Below, one piece after another: positions 23,056 through 32,181 of a stretch of DNA of 36,733 bases. Source of the DNA: an uncultured Pelagibacteraceae bacterium (GTDB taxonomy: Bacteria > Pseudomonadota > Alphaproteobacteria > Pelagibacterales > Pelagibacteraceae). Position numbers and translations under genes: made by a program. A model generated the notes under the pieces. That model saw nothing but the letters and a program-made list of their open reading frames with translations. It was not told the DNA's origin and did no database searches. Within the stretch, counting starts at the first letter, position 1. Each line of letters begins with the position of its first letter. The stretch lies in the NCBI GenBank assembly GCA_902552985.1, contig CACDII010000007.1, forward strand, positions 1-36,733, written 5' to 3'.

Positions 23056-24144
23056 ATGAAAATTGGATCTGTCAGTGAAAACAAAAACTTAGAAAAAAGA
23101 ATTTCTATAACTCCTGAAATTGCAAAGAAATATATAAATTTAGGTTTTGAAATACAGCTTACGGAAAATTATGGAAAGCATTTAGGGTTTGAAGATAAAG
23201 AATATAGCGAACTAGGAGTCAAACTTATAAATGATGATAAAAAAATAATAGAAGATGTAGATATAATTGTTCAAATGAATTTATTAGATGAAAGCAAAAC
23301 TTCTCTTTTAAAATCTAATCAAATTTTTATTGGTGTCTTAAATCCTTATGAGAATGAAAAGCGGCTTAACGATTTGGCGAAGAGAAAAGTCAATATGTTT
23401 TCCTTAGAGTTGTTACCTAGAATAACAAGAGCGCAGTCTATGGATATACTATCATCGCAAGCAAATTTAGCAGGTTATAAAGCTGTAGTAGAATCTTTTT
23501 CAATCTTTGAAAAAGCTATACCAATGATGATGACCGCAGCCGGAACTGTTCCTGCAGCGAAAATTTTAGTTGTTGGGGCTGGCGTTGCGGGTTTGCAGGC
23601 AATAGCAACTGCAAAAAGAATGGGTGCAATCGTATATGCTACTGATGTAAGACTAGCTTCAAAAGAGCAAGTAGAGAGCTTAGGTGGAAAATTTTTAATA
23701 GTAGAGGGAGCTGAAAATTTAGAAACAGAAGGTGGCTATGCTAAGGAAGCGTCTGATGAATTCAAAAAAAAACAAGAAGAATTGTTGAGCGAAACACTTA
23801 AAAAAATAGATATTGTAATTTGCACTGCATTGATACCAGGAAAAAAGGCTCCATTAATCATAAAAGAAAATATGTTAAAAAATATGAAGCCAGGATCAGT
23901 GATATATGATTTGGCTGCTGTCCAAGGTGGAAATGTAGTTTTTGTTGAAGTAGATAAAGTCATTGTAAAAAATGGTGTTAAAATAATGGGGGAAAGAAAT
24001 ATTTTAAATAAATTGCCAACTTCATCTTCAAATCTTTACGCAAAAAATGTATTTAATTTTGTTTCAAATTTGTATGATAAAGAAAATAAAAAAATAAAAA
24101 TTAATTTAGAGGATGAGATTATTGCCAAAACAATAATTAAATAA
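23056..24144 (+). CDS. pntAA: NAD(P) transhydrogenase subunit alpha part 1 (domain I, NAD(H)-binding)
   Basis: This is domain I of the proton-translocating transhydrogenase, which uses the proton gradient to reduce NADP+ with NADH. It has 362 residues, the usual length for the split alpha-1 subunit. It opens with MKIGSVSENKNLEKRISITPEIAKKY, as in the alanine dehydrogenase/PNT N-terminal domain. RITRAQSMDILSSQANLAGYKAV and the NAD-binding Rossmann region VVGAGVAGLQAIATAKRMGA with ATDVR are clear. The RQD-loop-like segment is RITRAQSMD. KKAPLIIKENMLKNMKPGSVIYDLAA closes the core. It is followed 4 bases later by pntAB. The three-gene split (AA, AB, B) is typical of alphaproteobacteria. Confidence 0.96.
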   Translation: MKIGSVSENKNLEKRISITPEIAKKYINLGFEIQLTENYGKHLGFEDKEYSELGVKLINDDKKIIEDVDIIVQMNLLDESKTSLLKSNQIFIGVLNPYENEKRLNDLAKRKVNMFSLELLPRITRAQSMDILSSQANLAGYKAVVESFSIFEKAIPMMMTAAGTVPAAKILVVGAGVAGLQAIATAKRMGAIVYATDVRLASKEQVESLGGKFLIVEGAENLETEGGYAKEASDEFKKKQEELLSETLKKIDIVICTALIPGKKAPLIIKENMLKNMKPGSVIYDLAAVQGGNVVFVEVDKVIVKNGVKIMGERNILNKLPTSSSNLYAKNVFNFVSNLYDKENKKIKINLEDEIIAKTIIK

Positions 24145-24148
24145 TTTT

Positions 24149-24460
24149 ATGGAAATTGATCCTTTTATATTTAGATTTAGCATTTTTATACTTTCTATTT
24201 TTATAGGATATTATGTTGTTTGGAGTGTAACCCCATCTTTACATACTCCTTTAATGTCAGTAACAAATGCAATTTCTTCAGTAATTATTGTAGGTGCTAT
24301 TATAGCGGCACTTGCGGGAGAAGTTGGCAATATATTTGATACTGCAAATATTTTTGGATTTTTAGCTATAATTTTAGCTGCTGTTAATATTTTTGGAGGG
24401 TTTTTAGTTACTCAAAGAATGTTAGCTATGTATAAAAAAAAAAAGAAAGATAAAAAATGA
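24149..24460 (+). CDS. pntAB: NAD(P) transhydrogenase subunit alpha part 2 (membrane)
   Basis: This 103-residue membrane subunit supplies the first part of domain II, the proton channel. Three hydrophobic helices are visible. The strongly conserved VVWSVTPSLHTPLMSVTNAISSVIIVGAI segment is diagnostic, with LAAVNIFGGFLVTQRML in the last helix. The C-terminus is a run of lysines facing the cytoplasm. It lies between pntAA and pntB, overlapping the latter by 4 bases (ATGA). Confidence 0.96.
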   Translation: MEIDPFIFRFSIFILSIFIGYYVVWSVTPSLHTPLMSVTNAISSVIIVGAIIAALAGEVGNIFDTANIFGFLAIILAAVNIFGGFLVTQRMLAMYKKKKKDKK

Positions 24461-25854
24461 TTTCAGCAAATTTACTAGCAGTATTCTATCTTATTTCAGG
24501 TGTGCTTTTTATTTTAGCTCTTAGAGGTCTTTCATCGCCAGAAACTTCAAGACAAGGAAATTTATTTGGAATAATTGGTATGGCATTAGCTATTGGTGTT
24601 ACTATAATTTCAGTTGGTAATTTCTCAACTGGATTTTTATATTTACTAGTTTTGTTATTAATTGGAGGGTCAATAGGTACCTATATTGCTTTTAAAATAC
24701 CAATGACAGCAATGCCAGAACTTGTTGCTGGTTTTCACAGTCTAGTTGGACTTGCTGCAGTTTTTGTTGCCATATCGGCCTTTTTGAATCCTGAAGTATT
24801 TAATTTAGGAATACCCGGCAATATTAAAATAGCAAGTTTGATCGAGATGTCTTTAGGAGCTGCTATTGGAGCAATAACTTTTACAGGATCCATTATAGCT
24901 TTTTTAAAATTAAGAGGAATAATGTCAGGTTCTCCCATAACTTTTTTTGGCCAACATTACGTAAATTTATTATTAGGTATAATACTAATAAGTTTAATTT
25001 TTTATCTTTGCAAAACTCAAGTTGATACTTGGTTTTGGACAATAATTATAATTTCATTTTTATTAGGCATATTATTGATAATTCCAATAGGTGGAGCTGA
25101 TATGCCGGTGGTAATTTCAATGCTAAATTCTTATTCGGGTTGGGCTGCCGCAGGTATTGGCTTTACTTTAGAAAATACTGCATTGATAATTACTGGCGCA
25201 TTGGTTGGATCATCTGGAGCAATTTTATCTTATATTATGTGCAAAGGAATGAATCGTTCATTCTTTAATGTAATTCTCGGAGGATGGGGTGCAACTGATC
25301 AATCTTCGACAGATAAGTCTAAGGAACAAAAGCCAGTAAAAAGCGGAAATTCAGATGATGCAGCTTTTTTGATGAAAAATGCTTCTTCAGTAATAATTGT
25401 TCCTGGTTATGGTATGGCTGTAGCTCAAGCTCAACATGCTCTTAGAGAAATGGTTGACGCACTAAAAAAAAATGGAGTTAAAGTTAGTTATGCCATCCAC
25501 CCTGTAGCAGGTAGAATGCCTGGACACATGAATGTTTTGCTTGCTGAAGCAAATGTTCCATATGATGAAGTTTTTGAACTTGAAGAGATAAACAACGATT
25601 TTGCTAATTGTGATGTTGCGTACGTTATTGGTGCAAATGATGTAACAAATCCAGTAGCTAAAACAGACCCTCAAAGTCCAATTTATGGGATGCCAATATT
25701 AGATGTTGAAAAATCTAAATCAGTACTTTTTGTAAAAAGAAGCTTATCTCCAGGATATGCCGGAATTGATAATGATTTATTTTACAGAGATAATACATTA
25801 ATGTTGTTTGCGGATGCGAAGAAAATGACAGAAGATATTATTAAAAGCTTGTAA
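24457..25854 (+). CDS. pntB: NAD(P) transhydrogenase subunit beta
   Basis: This 465-residue subunit has about eight or nine membrane helices in the first ~260 residues (rest of domain II), then the NADP(H)-binding domain III. Characteristic pieces are RQGNLFGIIGM, PMTAMPELVAGFHSLVGLAAV with the proton-channel His, and GADMPVVISMLNSYSGWAAA. In domain III the motifs are VPGYGMAVAQAQHALREM, HPVAGRMPGHMNVLLAEA, VIGANDVTNPVA and VKRSLSPGYAGIDNDLF. A polar linker rich in Ser/Lys separates the parts. It starts in an ATGA overlap with pntAB and ends 3 bases before the transaldolase gene. Confidence 0.97.
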   Translation: MISANLLAVFYLISGVLFILALRGLSSPETSRQGNLFGIIGMALAIGVTIISVGNFSTGFLYLLVLLLIGGSIGTYIAFKIPMTAMPELVAGFHSLVGLAAVFVAISAFLNPEVFNLGIPGNIKIASLIEMSLGAAIGAITFTGSIIAFLKLRGIMSGSPITFFGQHYVNLLLGIILISLIFYLCKTQVDTWFWTIIIISFLLGILLIIPIGGADMPVVISMLNSYSGWAAAGIGFTLENTALIITGALVGSSGAILSYIMCKGMNRSFFNVILGGWGATDQSSTDKSKEQKPVKSGNSDDAAFLMKNASSVIIVPGYGMAVAQAQHALREMVDALKKNGVKVSYAIHPVAGRMPGHMNVLLAEANVPYDEVFELEEINNDFANCDVAYVIGANDVTNPVAKTDPQSPIYGMPILDVEKSKSVLFVKRSLSPGYAGIDNDLFYRDNTLMLFADAKKMTEDIIKSL

Positions 25855-25857
25855 ACT

Positions 25858-26550
25858 ATGACAAAAGTATTTTGTGATATTGCTGACATAAAATTAATTA
25901 AAAAATTTACAAAAAAAAAAATTGTCAAAGGATTTACCACAAATCCAAGTCTTATAAGAAAAGCAGGAGCTAAAAATTACTCAAAATATTGTAAAGATAT
26001 TTTAAAAATAACAAAAAAACCTATTTCATTTGAAGTTTTTGCTGACGATTATAAAAACATTATAAAACAAGCTTTAAAAATAAAGGATTGGGGAAATCAA
26101 ATATATGTAAAAGTACCCGTAAACAATTCTAAAGGTATTTTTTTAGGAAAGGCAATAAAGTATCTTAATGCTAAGAACATAAAGCTAAATATTACTGCTG
26201 TATATAGCGCAAGACAAACTTCTCAAATATTGAAAAATATTAATAAAAAAACAAAATTAATAATCTCTATTTTTGCAGGCAGGATGGCTGATAAGGGAAA
26301 AGATCCAATTCCAGAATTTAACAAAAGTATAAAACTTGCAAAGAAATTTAAAAATGTTGAAATTCTCTGGGCTAGTGTAAGAGAGCCGTATAATTACTTA
26401 CAAGCAAAACAAATTGGATGTCAAATTATAACAGTGCCACCGGCTATAATTGAAAAAATAGAAAATTTTGGAAAAACTTTTGATCAATTAACAAAAGATA
26501 CAGTTAAAGCTTTTTTAGTGGATAGCAAAAAATCTAGGTTTAAAATTTAA
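25858..26550 (+). CDS. tal: Transaldolase (short, fructose-6-phosphate-aldolase-like type)
   Basis: This is a 230-residue cytosolic transaldolase of the compact subfamily (about 215-230 residues, versus ~315 for classical TalB). It would move a dihydroxyacetone unit between sugar phosphates in the non-oxidative pentose-phosphate pathway. FTTNPSLIRKAG, FEVFADD, YVKVPV with Schiff-base Lys85, LNITAVYSARQT and FAGRMADKGKDP mark the family. It lies 3 bases after pntB in the same direction. Transketolase, its usual partner, is on the other strand at 34371. Some relatives are fructose-6-phosphate aldolases, which cannot be excluded. Confidence 0.9.
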   Translation: MTKVFCDIADIKLIKKFTKKKIVKGFTTNPSLIRKAGAKNYSKYCKDILKITKKPISFEVFADDYKNIIKQALKIKDWGNQIYVKVPVNNSKGIFLGKAIKYLNAKNIKLNITAVYSARQTSQILKNINKKTKLIISIFAGRMADKGKDPIPEFNKSIKLAKKFKNVEILWASVREPYNYLQAKQIGCQIITVPPAIIEKIENFGKTFDQLTKDTVKAFLVDSKKSRFKI

Positions 26551-26557
26551 AAAATAA

Positions 26558-28057
26558 ATGGAAGTTAAAGAACTTTTTGGATCAGCTCTTCAAGAGCATA
26601 AAAAAAGAAATTTTTTATCAGCAGAGAAGCTTTACAAACAAATATTAAAAACTTATCCCAATGAAGTTTCAACACTTAATAATCTTGGGACAGTATTAAA
26701 AGAATTAGGAAAAAATAAAGAAGCAATTTTTTACTATGAGAAAGCATTATTAGTTAAACCTGAAGATTTAATAACAAATTACAATCTTGGTTTAGCATTT
26801 GCCAGTATTGATGAATTTCAAAAATCAATAAATTACTATGAAAAGGTCATTAAAATAGATGAAAAACATATCCAATCATATCAAAACTTGATGGATATTT
26901 ATGAAAAAACAAATAACCATGAAAAGTTAGAAGAGATAATCATAAAAGCAAAATATTATTTGAAAGACAATCCTATTATCAAATTATATAAAGGAAATTT
27001 ATTATATAAAAAAGAAAAATTTGATGAAGCTATAAATAATTTAGAATCAATTTCTTTTGATTTTAATAAAATAAAACAAGAACAGTTAAGAGTTTCAACT
27101 TTAGGAAAATGTTATGATCGTAGTAAACATTTTGATAAAGCTTTTGATAATTTTTCACAAGCTAATCGAATAAGTTTAAAATTAAAAAATAAAAATATAA
27201 ATAAAGATTTATATTTAGAAAAAGTTGAAAATAGGAATATATTTTTTAATAAATTAAATAAAAAAAAATGGCCTTCTTCAAAACTGTCTGAGAGCTCAGA
27301 TAATCCAATTTTTATTATTGGCTTTCCAAGGTCTGGGACAACACTTTTAGACACCATATTAAGCAGTCATCCTTCGATCGAAGTAATTGAAGAAAAATCA
27401 ATGGTTCCAAAATTAATTGGATCATTAAATGAACTAACAAAAAATAAATTAGAAAATTTAAAAGATATCAGCAATGATCAAGTAATTACACTTAGAAACA
27501 ATTATTTTAAAAATCTTAACTCTCACATAAAAGATAAAGATAATTCAAAACTTTACATTGATAAATTGCCCCTGAATATAATTTATGTAGGAGAAATTTT
27601 AAGAATTTTTCCTGATGCTAAATTTATTATTTCTCTTCGGCACCCTTGCGATTGTGTTTTAAGTTGTTTTATGCAGACTTTTGAAATTAATAATGCAATG
27701 GCAAACTTTTTAAACTTAGAAGATTCTGCAAAGTTATATGATCATGTAATGAAATTATGGACTCAATATATTTCAGTTTTTGATATTAATTATCATGAAG
27801 TAAAATATGAAAATATAGTTAAAGACTTAGAAAAAACAATTAAACCAGTGCTTAAATTTTTAGAATTACCATGGAATGATAATTTATTAGAATTTTCTAA
27901 AACAGCAAAACAAAAACAGCAAATTAAAACCCCAAGCTATGATCAAGTTATTAAACCAATATATTCAGAAGCTAGCGGGAGATGGAAAATGTATGAAAAA
28001 CAAATTTCAATTGTTTATCCAATTTTAAAAACTTGGATTAAAAAATTTAGTTATTAG
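26558..28057 (+). CDS. TPR-repeat sulfotransferase-domain protein
   Basis: This is a 499-residue protein in two halves. Residues about 5-200 are tetratricopeptide repeats: AEKLYKQILKTYPNEVSTLNNLG, then GKNKEAIFYYEKALLVKPED and EFQKSINYYEKVIKID. From about 248 comes a sulfotransferase domain: the PAPS-binding loop IIGFPRSGTTLLDTILSSHP (P-loop at 256-262) and the 3'-phosphate motif SLRHPCDCVLSCF, with YIDKLPLNIIYVG between. Such fusions occur in many marine alphaproteobacteria, and the acceptor (peptide, glycan or lipid) is unknown. The gene starts 7 bases after transaldolase and ends facing the - strand tRNA gene. Confidence 0.88.
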   Translation: MEVKELFGSALQEHKKRNFLSAEKLYKQILKTYPNEVSTLNNLGTVLKELGKNKEAIFYYEKALLVKPEDLITNYNLGLAFASIDEFQKSINYYEKVIKIDEKHIQSYQNLMDIYEKTNNHEKLEEIIIKAKYYLKDNPIIKLYKGNLLYKKEKFDEAINNLESISFDFNKIKQEQLRVSTLGKCYDRSKHFDKAFDNFSQANRISLKLKNKNINKDLYLEKVENRNIFFNKLNKKKWPSSKLSESSDNPIFIIGFPRSGTTLLDTILSSHPSIEVIEEKSMVPKLIGSLNELTKNKLENLKDISNDQVITLRNNYFKNLNSHIKDKDNSKLYIDKLPLNIIYVGEILRIFPDAKFIISLRHPCDCVLSCFMQTFEINNAMANFLNLEDSAKLYDHVMKLWTQYISVFDINYHEVKYENIVKDLEKTIKPVLKFLELPWNDNLLEFSKTAKQKQQIKTPSYDQVIKPIYSEASGRWKMYEKQISIVYPILKTWIKKFSY

Positions 28058-28070
28058 TTAAAGAAAATTT

Positions 28071-28147
<77 letters not shown>

Positions 28148-28151
28148 ATAT

Positions 28152-28358
28152 TTAAATTCTGTTTCTTAATTTATTTAATTTTTTTACTCTTTTAATATTT
28201 TCTTGAAGAATTCTTTTTTTCTTTTCAGAGGGTTTTTCGTAAGTATTTTTTAACTTTATAATTTTAAAAAAACCATCTCTTTGCAACTTTCTCTTTAATA
28301 CTCTAAGAGCTTGTTCTACGTTGTTATCTTTGACTTCTATTTTAATAACTACCTCCAA
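28152..28358 (-). CDS. rpsU: 30S ribosomal protein S21
   Basis: This is a 68-residue basic protein. VVIKIEVKDNNVEQALRVLKRKLQRDG is the conserved S21 N-terminal half, followed by YEKPSEKKKRI and a highly basic helix, RVKKLNKLRNR. S21 binds 16S rRNA near the anti-Shine-Dalgarno end and assists translation initiation. It lies 61 bases after the trcR gene and 4 bases before the initiator tRNA, so two initiation-related products are neighbours. Confidence 0.95.
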   Translation of the reverse strand: MEVVIKIEVKDNNVEQALRVLKRKLQRDGFFKIIKLKNTYEKPSEKKKRILQENIKRVKKLNKLRNRI

Positions 28359-28419
28359 AAAAAATTGTAATTAACATTTTAAAATTTTGATGTCTATTAA
28401 ATTTATACATTTTTTTTAA

Positions 28420-28989
28420 TTATTTAGACAATTTTGCTTTTTCTTTTTCTTTTTTTTCTCTTTTAATTCTTCTTTCAGCTTTTTCAATTGCTGCAATCAG
28501 GTCTTTTTGTGAAAATAAACTCATTGCTACTGGATCTTTCGGATTAAGATTATTATAATTCCAATAGCTTTTATTTCTTATTGATGTGACTGAATTTCTA
28601 GTTATTCCAACTAATTTTCCAATCTGAGAATCTTTTAATTGAGGGTGGTATTTAATTAACCATAAAGCGGAGTCAGGTTTGTCTTGTCTTTTAGACAAAG
28701 GTACATATTTTTTTATTTTTTTATTTGAACTAGAAATTTCAATATCAGTATTTTTAATTTTTAAAGATCTATTTTGATCTTTTGATGATAATTCAATTTC
28801 TTCTTTTGTTAATTGACCAGATATAATTGGATTATAAGCCATAATTCCTTTTGCGACTTCCCCATCAGCTATGCCTTGCACTTCAACTTCATGGAGATTG
28901 CAAAATTCTGCTATTTGCTTAAATGTTAAGGTTGTATTTTCTACCAACCAAACAGCAGTTGCTATTGGCATTAAAGGTGTATTTGACAT
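28420..28989 (-). CDS. trcR: DUF1013 family cell-cycle regulator TrcR
   Basis: This 189-residue protein matches the alphaproteobacterial DUF1013 family, named TrcR (cell-cycle transcriptional regulator) from Caulobacter work. Conserved stretches are PLMPIATAVWLVENTTLTFKQIAEFC, HEVEVQGIADGEVAKGI, DPVAMSLFSQKDLI and the end AEKRRIKREK-like AERRIKREKKEKEK. Two helix-turn-helix-like segments are visible: LTFKQIAEFCNLHEVEV and DSQIGKLVGITRNSVTSIRN. The middle (about 80-105) is polar, lysine-rich and poorly conserved in character. The ATG is directly after the rpmE stop, so they are translated together. Confidence 0.87.
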   Translation of the reverse strand: MSNTPLMPIATAVWLVENTTLTFKQIAEFCNLHEVEVQGIADGEVAKGIMAYNPIISGQLTKEEIELSSKDQNRSLKIKNTDIEISSSNKKIKKYVPLSKRQDKPDSALWLIKYHPQLKDSQIGKLVGITRNSVTSIRNKSYWNYNNLNPKDPVAMSLFSQKDLIAAIEKAERRIKREKKEKEKAKLSK

Positions 28990-29220
28990 TTATTTTTTTT
29001 TTTCTGATCTAAAATTTTGAAATTTTTTATTAAATTTACTGACTCTACCTTTATCAAGTAATTTTTGTTTGCCACCAGTCCATGCAGAATGAGATTTTGG
29101 ATCTATCTCTAATTTTAAAATATCTCCTTCTGCTCCCCAAGTCGATTTTGTTTCAAACTGTGTACCGTCAGTCATTTCAACTTTTATAGGGTGGTACTTT
29201 GGATGTATGCCTTTTTTCAT
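28990..29220 (-). CDS. rpmE: 50S ribosomal protein L31, zinc-free form
   Basis: This 76-residue protein opens [20 protein letters not shown], with [21 protein letters not shown] and VSKFNKKF following in L31 order. No cysteine is present, so it is the C-minus type, as is common in alphaproteobacteria. It lies 35 bases after the suhB-like gene and abuts trcR. Confidence 0.96.
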   Translation of the reverse strand: MKKGIHPKYHPIKVEMTDGTQFETKSTWGAEGDILKLEIDPKSHSAWTGGKQKLLDKGRVSKFNKKFQNFRSEKKK

Positions 29221-29255
29221 AACGAGACTTATAACAAAAGAATTTAAGAAAACAA

Positions 29256-29996
29256 TTAAAAGTTCTTTAATTTTTCAAGCATTTTTTCATTTATTGCAAT
29301 ACTAGCAGCTCTAATATCAATACGTTCATTTTTTAATAAATCTATTTGGTTTACTATTCCGCCAGATTCTTTAACAATAACTACTCCAGCGGCTATATCC
29401 CATAAGTTTAAATTATTTTGAAAATAACCATCAAATCTGCCTGAAGCCACATAAGCCATATCAAGCGCAGCACTTCCCGATTTTCTAGTCGTTAGATCAA
29501 TATTTACTTTTTGATTTCCACCAGTTGCGAATAAACAAGATTTTATTTCTTTTTTTTTGGAAACTTTAATTCTTTGATTATTTAAAAACGCACCATTATT
29601 TTTTTCCGCAAAAAACATTTCATCTTTTATAGGATCAAAGATTAAACCAGAAACAATTTCATTATTAGATTTCAATGCTATCGAAATAGCAAAATGAGGA
29701 ACTCCATGTAGAAAATTTAATGTTCCGTCTATTGGATCTATTATCCATACATTATCGGAATCCTTGTTTTTCATGTATCCAGCTTCTTCACTAATTATAG
29801 AATAATTTTTTTTTGATTTAATTAATTCCTCTATTATAATTTTTTCAGCTTTCGTATCCGCATTTGAAACAAAATCTGATGGCCCTTTAACTGAAACTTG
29901 TAATTTTTCAATTTCTCCAAAATCTCTAATAAGAGCTTTTGAAGCTTTTTCACTTGCTTTAATCATTATATTTAAATTTGGTGAAATCGAGTTCAT
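29256..29996 (-). CDS. suhB: Inositol monophosphatase family protein (SuhB-like)
   Basis: This 246-residue Mg2+-dependent phosphatase is of the inositol monophosphatase family. The metal sites are Glu70 in SEEAGY, and Asp87 and Asp90 in [12 protein letters not shown]; the C-terminal [17 protein letters not shown] supplies the last aspartate. [17 protein letters not shown] sequence [13 protein letters not shown] and [18 protein letters not shown] are typical of the group. Substrates may be inositol-1-phosphate or another sugar phosphate; in E. coli SuhB also acts in rRNA antitermination. It lies 6 bases after efp. The symbol follows family usage; specificity is not proven. Confidence 0.9.
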   Translation of the reverse strand: MNSISPNLNIMIKASEKASKALIRDFGEIEKLQVSVKGPSDFVSNADTKAEKIIIEELIKSKKNYSIISEEAGYMKNKDSDNVWIIDPIDGTLNFLHGVPHFAISIALKSNNEIVSGLIFDPIKDEMFFAEKNNGAFLNNQRIKVSKKKEIKSCLFATGGNQKVNIDLTTRKSGSAALDMAYVASGRFDGYFQNNLNLWDIAAGVVIVKESGGIVNQIDLLKNERIDIRAASIAINEKMLEKLKNF

Positions 29997-30002
29997 GATA
30001 AA

Positions 30003-30563
30003 TTAAATTTTTTTAATATACTCTATAGTTCGTGTATCAACTATAATTGTATCTCCACTCTCAATGAAAGGAGGAACTTGAATATTAAGACCATTAGAAA
30101 GTATTGCTGGTTTATAAGAAGACGATACAGTTTGACCTTTTAAAGCGACATCGGTGCTCTCAATTTTACAACTAATTTGATTTGGAAGATCTACTGTTAT
30201 AGGTGTATCGTTATAAAAACTTATGTTGACTTCTAAATTTTCTGTAAGCATTTTTCCTTTGTCGCCAATTATATTTTTTTTTATATTAATTTGCTCAAAA
30301 GATTTTTGATTAATAAAATAGTAATCAGATTCATCCTCATATAAAAAGTTAAATTTAATCTCATCTAATGAAGCTTTTTCAACAGTATCGCTAGATCTAA
30401 ATCTTTCATTAAGTTTTGTATTTTTATTAACACTTTTCATTTCTACTTGAGCAAAAGCACCACCTTTTCCAGGTTTAACATGTTGCGTTTTCATTACTTG
30501 CCAAAGATCATTTTTATGCTCGATTAACATTCCTACTCTTATTTCATTTCCTGATATTTTCAT
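30003..30563 (-). CDS. efp: Translation elongation factor P
   Basis: This 186-residue three-domain beta protein relieves ribosome stalling at proline stretches. Domain I has the tip loop VKPGKGGAFAQV with Lys33 at the position that is modified in many bacteria. The middle domain shows YEDESDYYFINQKSFEQI, and the C-terminal domain VDLPNQISCKIESTD and ESGDTIIVDTRTIEYIKKI. The ATG lies in a 4-base ATGA overlap with the thiE stop. No modifying enzyme is encoded in this window. Confidence 0.96.
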   Translation of the reverse strand: MKISGNEIRVGMLIEHKNDLWQVMKTQHVKPGKGGAFAQVEMKSVNKNTKLNERFRSSDTVEKASLDEIKFNFLYEDESDYYFINQKSFEQINIKKNIIGDKGKMLTENLEVNISFYNDTPITVDLPNQISCKIESTDVALKGQTVSSSYKPAILSNGLNIQVPPFIESGDTIIVDTRTIEYIKKI

Positions 30564-31183
30564 TTTAATTTCTTTATAGCTTCTAGTGGTTTATATTTTT
30601 TATTATTCCAAATGTAGCCTGAAATAGCTAAAAAGTTAGCTTTATTCAATAAAAGTTTTTGGTAATTTTCTAGCTTAATTCCACCTATTGCAACAATTGG
30701 TATATTAGTTATTTTTTTAACAGAAGTTAATAATTGAATATTTGCCTTATAATTAACTTTTTTTGTTTTCGTTGAATAAAAAGCTCCTAGAGCAATATAA
30801 TTTACTTTTTCTTTGATAGCTTTTTTAACTAGTTTTAATGAATTATGACATGTAGCACCAATAATTTTATTTTTTAGGAGTTTTCTTGCTTTAGCAACTT
30901 TCATATCATTTTGCCCAAGATGACATCCGTCAGCATTTAATTTTTTTGCCAAATAAGGATCATCATTAATAATAAATTTAACTTTATATTTTTTACATAA
31001 CTTTTGAATTTTTTTTCCAATAATAATCTTATTTTTTTTACTTTCTTTCTTTAATCTTAATTGAAAAAAAAAAGTTTTTCTTAATTTAAAAATATCGATT
31101 AGTTGATTATAAAATTTTTTATCTTTAATTTTGTTAGGAGATATTAAATAAATAAATTTGCTATTTATTTTAAACTTTTTCAA
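30560..31183 (-). CDS. thiE: Thiamine-phosphate synthase
   Basis: ThiE joins the thiazole phosphate and HMP pyrophosphate to thiamine phosphate. Family pieces in order are FIYLISPNKI, FFFQLRLKKES, KFIINDDPYLAKKLNADGCHLGQNDM, GATCHN, ALGAFYSTKTKK and VAIGGIKLEN. No ATG lies near the N-terminus. I chose TTG at 31183 (207 residues), which has AGAGG just upstream and begins 17 residues before the conserved first strand's SPNK. The frame is open to another TTG at 31213, which lacks a ribosome site and lies deeper inside the aldolase gene. The chosen start overlaps fba by 14 bases; the 3' end overlaps efp by 4. The phosphate-binding GP motif reads GA. Start confidence is moderate. Confidence 0.85.
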   Translation of the reverse strand: MKKFKINSKFIYLISPNKIKDKKFYNQLIDIFKLRKTFFFQLRLKKESKKNKIIIGKKIQKLCKKYKVKFIINDDPYLAKKLNADGCHLGQNDMKVAKARKLLKNKIIGATCHNSLKLVKKAIKEKVNYIALGAFYSTKTKKVNYKANIQLLTSVKKITNIPIVAIGGIKLENYQKLLLNKANFLAISGYIWNNKKYKPLEAIKKLK

Positions 31184-32180
31184 TTTCCTCTGTCCACTTA
31201 CCTTGTGATGCAAGACTGCACATTTTAGCCCTATGATTAAAAACTTCTTGCGTTCCCTTAATATTACTTAGATCTTTTGACCAAAATTTTAAAGCACTTT
31301 GTTGTAGAGCTCTTCCGTAAGAATAAGTCATTATAAAATTTGTATTATTATTTATATTAATTTGATTTAAGTTTTTTGCTGCTTCTTTCTCAGTTTGTCC
31401 TCCAGATAAGAAAGCTATTCCTGGAACTTCTGAAGGAACAGATTCTTTAAGACATTTTATTGTTAGTTCGGCAACTTTTTTGGTATCAATTTTTTCATCA
31501 GAATTTTGTCCTGGCAAAATCATGTTTGGTTTAAGAATTGTTCCTTTTAATTCAACTTTTTGAAGATCTAATTGATCATAACATTTTTTAATAACTTCTG
31601 AGGTTTTTTTAAAACAATCTTCTGAAGTGTGATTTCCTTCCATCAAAACTTCTGGCTCTACGATTGGGACCATTCCTGATTCTTGTACTAATGCAGCATA
31701 TCGAGCTAAAGCATGAGCATTAGAATAAATGGATAGTTTACTTGGATAATTTTTAGAAATTATATAAACACCTCTCCATTTAGCAAATCGTGCTCCTAAT
31801 TTATAATATTCTTTTAATCTTTCCCTCAACCCATCAAGACCTTCTGTAATTTTTTCTTCGGGTGAATTTGCTAAAGTTTTTGCTCCTGTATCAACTTTTA
31901 TTCCAGGCACTGCTCCTGATGAAGAAATTAATTCAGGAATTTTTTTACCAGAAGAAGCAGATTGCTTTATAGTTTCATCATAAAGTATTACTCCACCCAC
32001 ATAACTTTTCATTCCCGCAGAACTAAAAAGCGTTTCTCTAAACAATAATCTATTTTTAGAAGTAGATTCTACGTTTACACTTTCAAGACGCTTAGTCATT
32101 GTACCAGTACTTTCGTCAGCAGCCAGTATTCCTTTTCCATTTGCAATAATTTTTAAAGCAATTTTATTTAACTCAGACAT
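31170..32180 (-). CDS. fba: Fructose-bisphosphate aldolase class I
   Basis: This is a 336-residue Schiff-base aldolase of the class I (eukaryotic-like) type, interconverting fructose-1,6-bisphosphate with two triose phosphates. GILAADESTGTMTKRL near residue 17 and NRLLFRETLFSS are class I hallmarks. VPGIKVDTGAK, FAKWRGVY and VPIVEPEVLMEG line the active site, and Lys217 in ILKPNMILPG is the Schiff-base lysine. FLSGGQTEKEA and SYGRALQQSALKFW complete the pattern. It is not the metal-dependent class II enzyme more common in bacteria. It starts 1 base after pgk. The short C-terminal tail lacks the Tyr end of animal aldolases. Confidence 0.96.
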   Translation of the reverse strand: MSELNKIALKIIANGKGILAADESTGTMTKRLESVNVESTSKNRLLFRETLFSSAGMKSYVGGVILYDETIKQSASSGKKIPELISSSGAVPGIKVDTGAKTLANSPEEKITEGLDGLRERLKEYYKLGARFAKWRGVYIISKNYPSKLSIYSNAHALARYAALVQESGMVPIVEPEVLMEGNHTSEDCFKKTSEVIKKCYDQLDLQKVELKGTILKPNMILPGQNSDEKIDTKKVAELTIKCLKESVPSEVPGIAFLSGGQTEKEAAKNLNQININNNTNFIMTYSYGRALQQSALKFWSKDLSNIKGTQEVFNHRAKMCSLASQGKWTEEIEKV

Positions 32181-32181
32181 T

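Noticed and set aside
31170..31220. Possible TPP riboswitch ahead of thiE
   Set aside because: thiE starts inside the aldolase gene, leaving no untranslated leader, and no THI-box-like conserved sequence is present.
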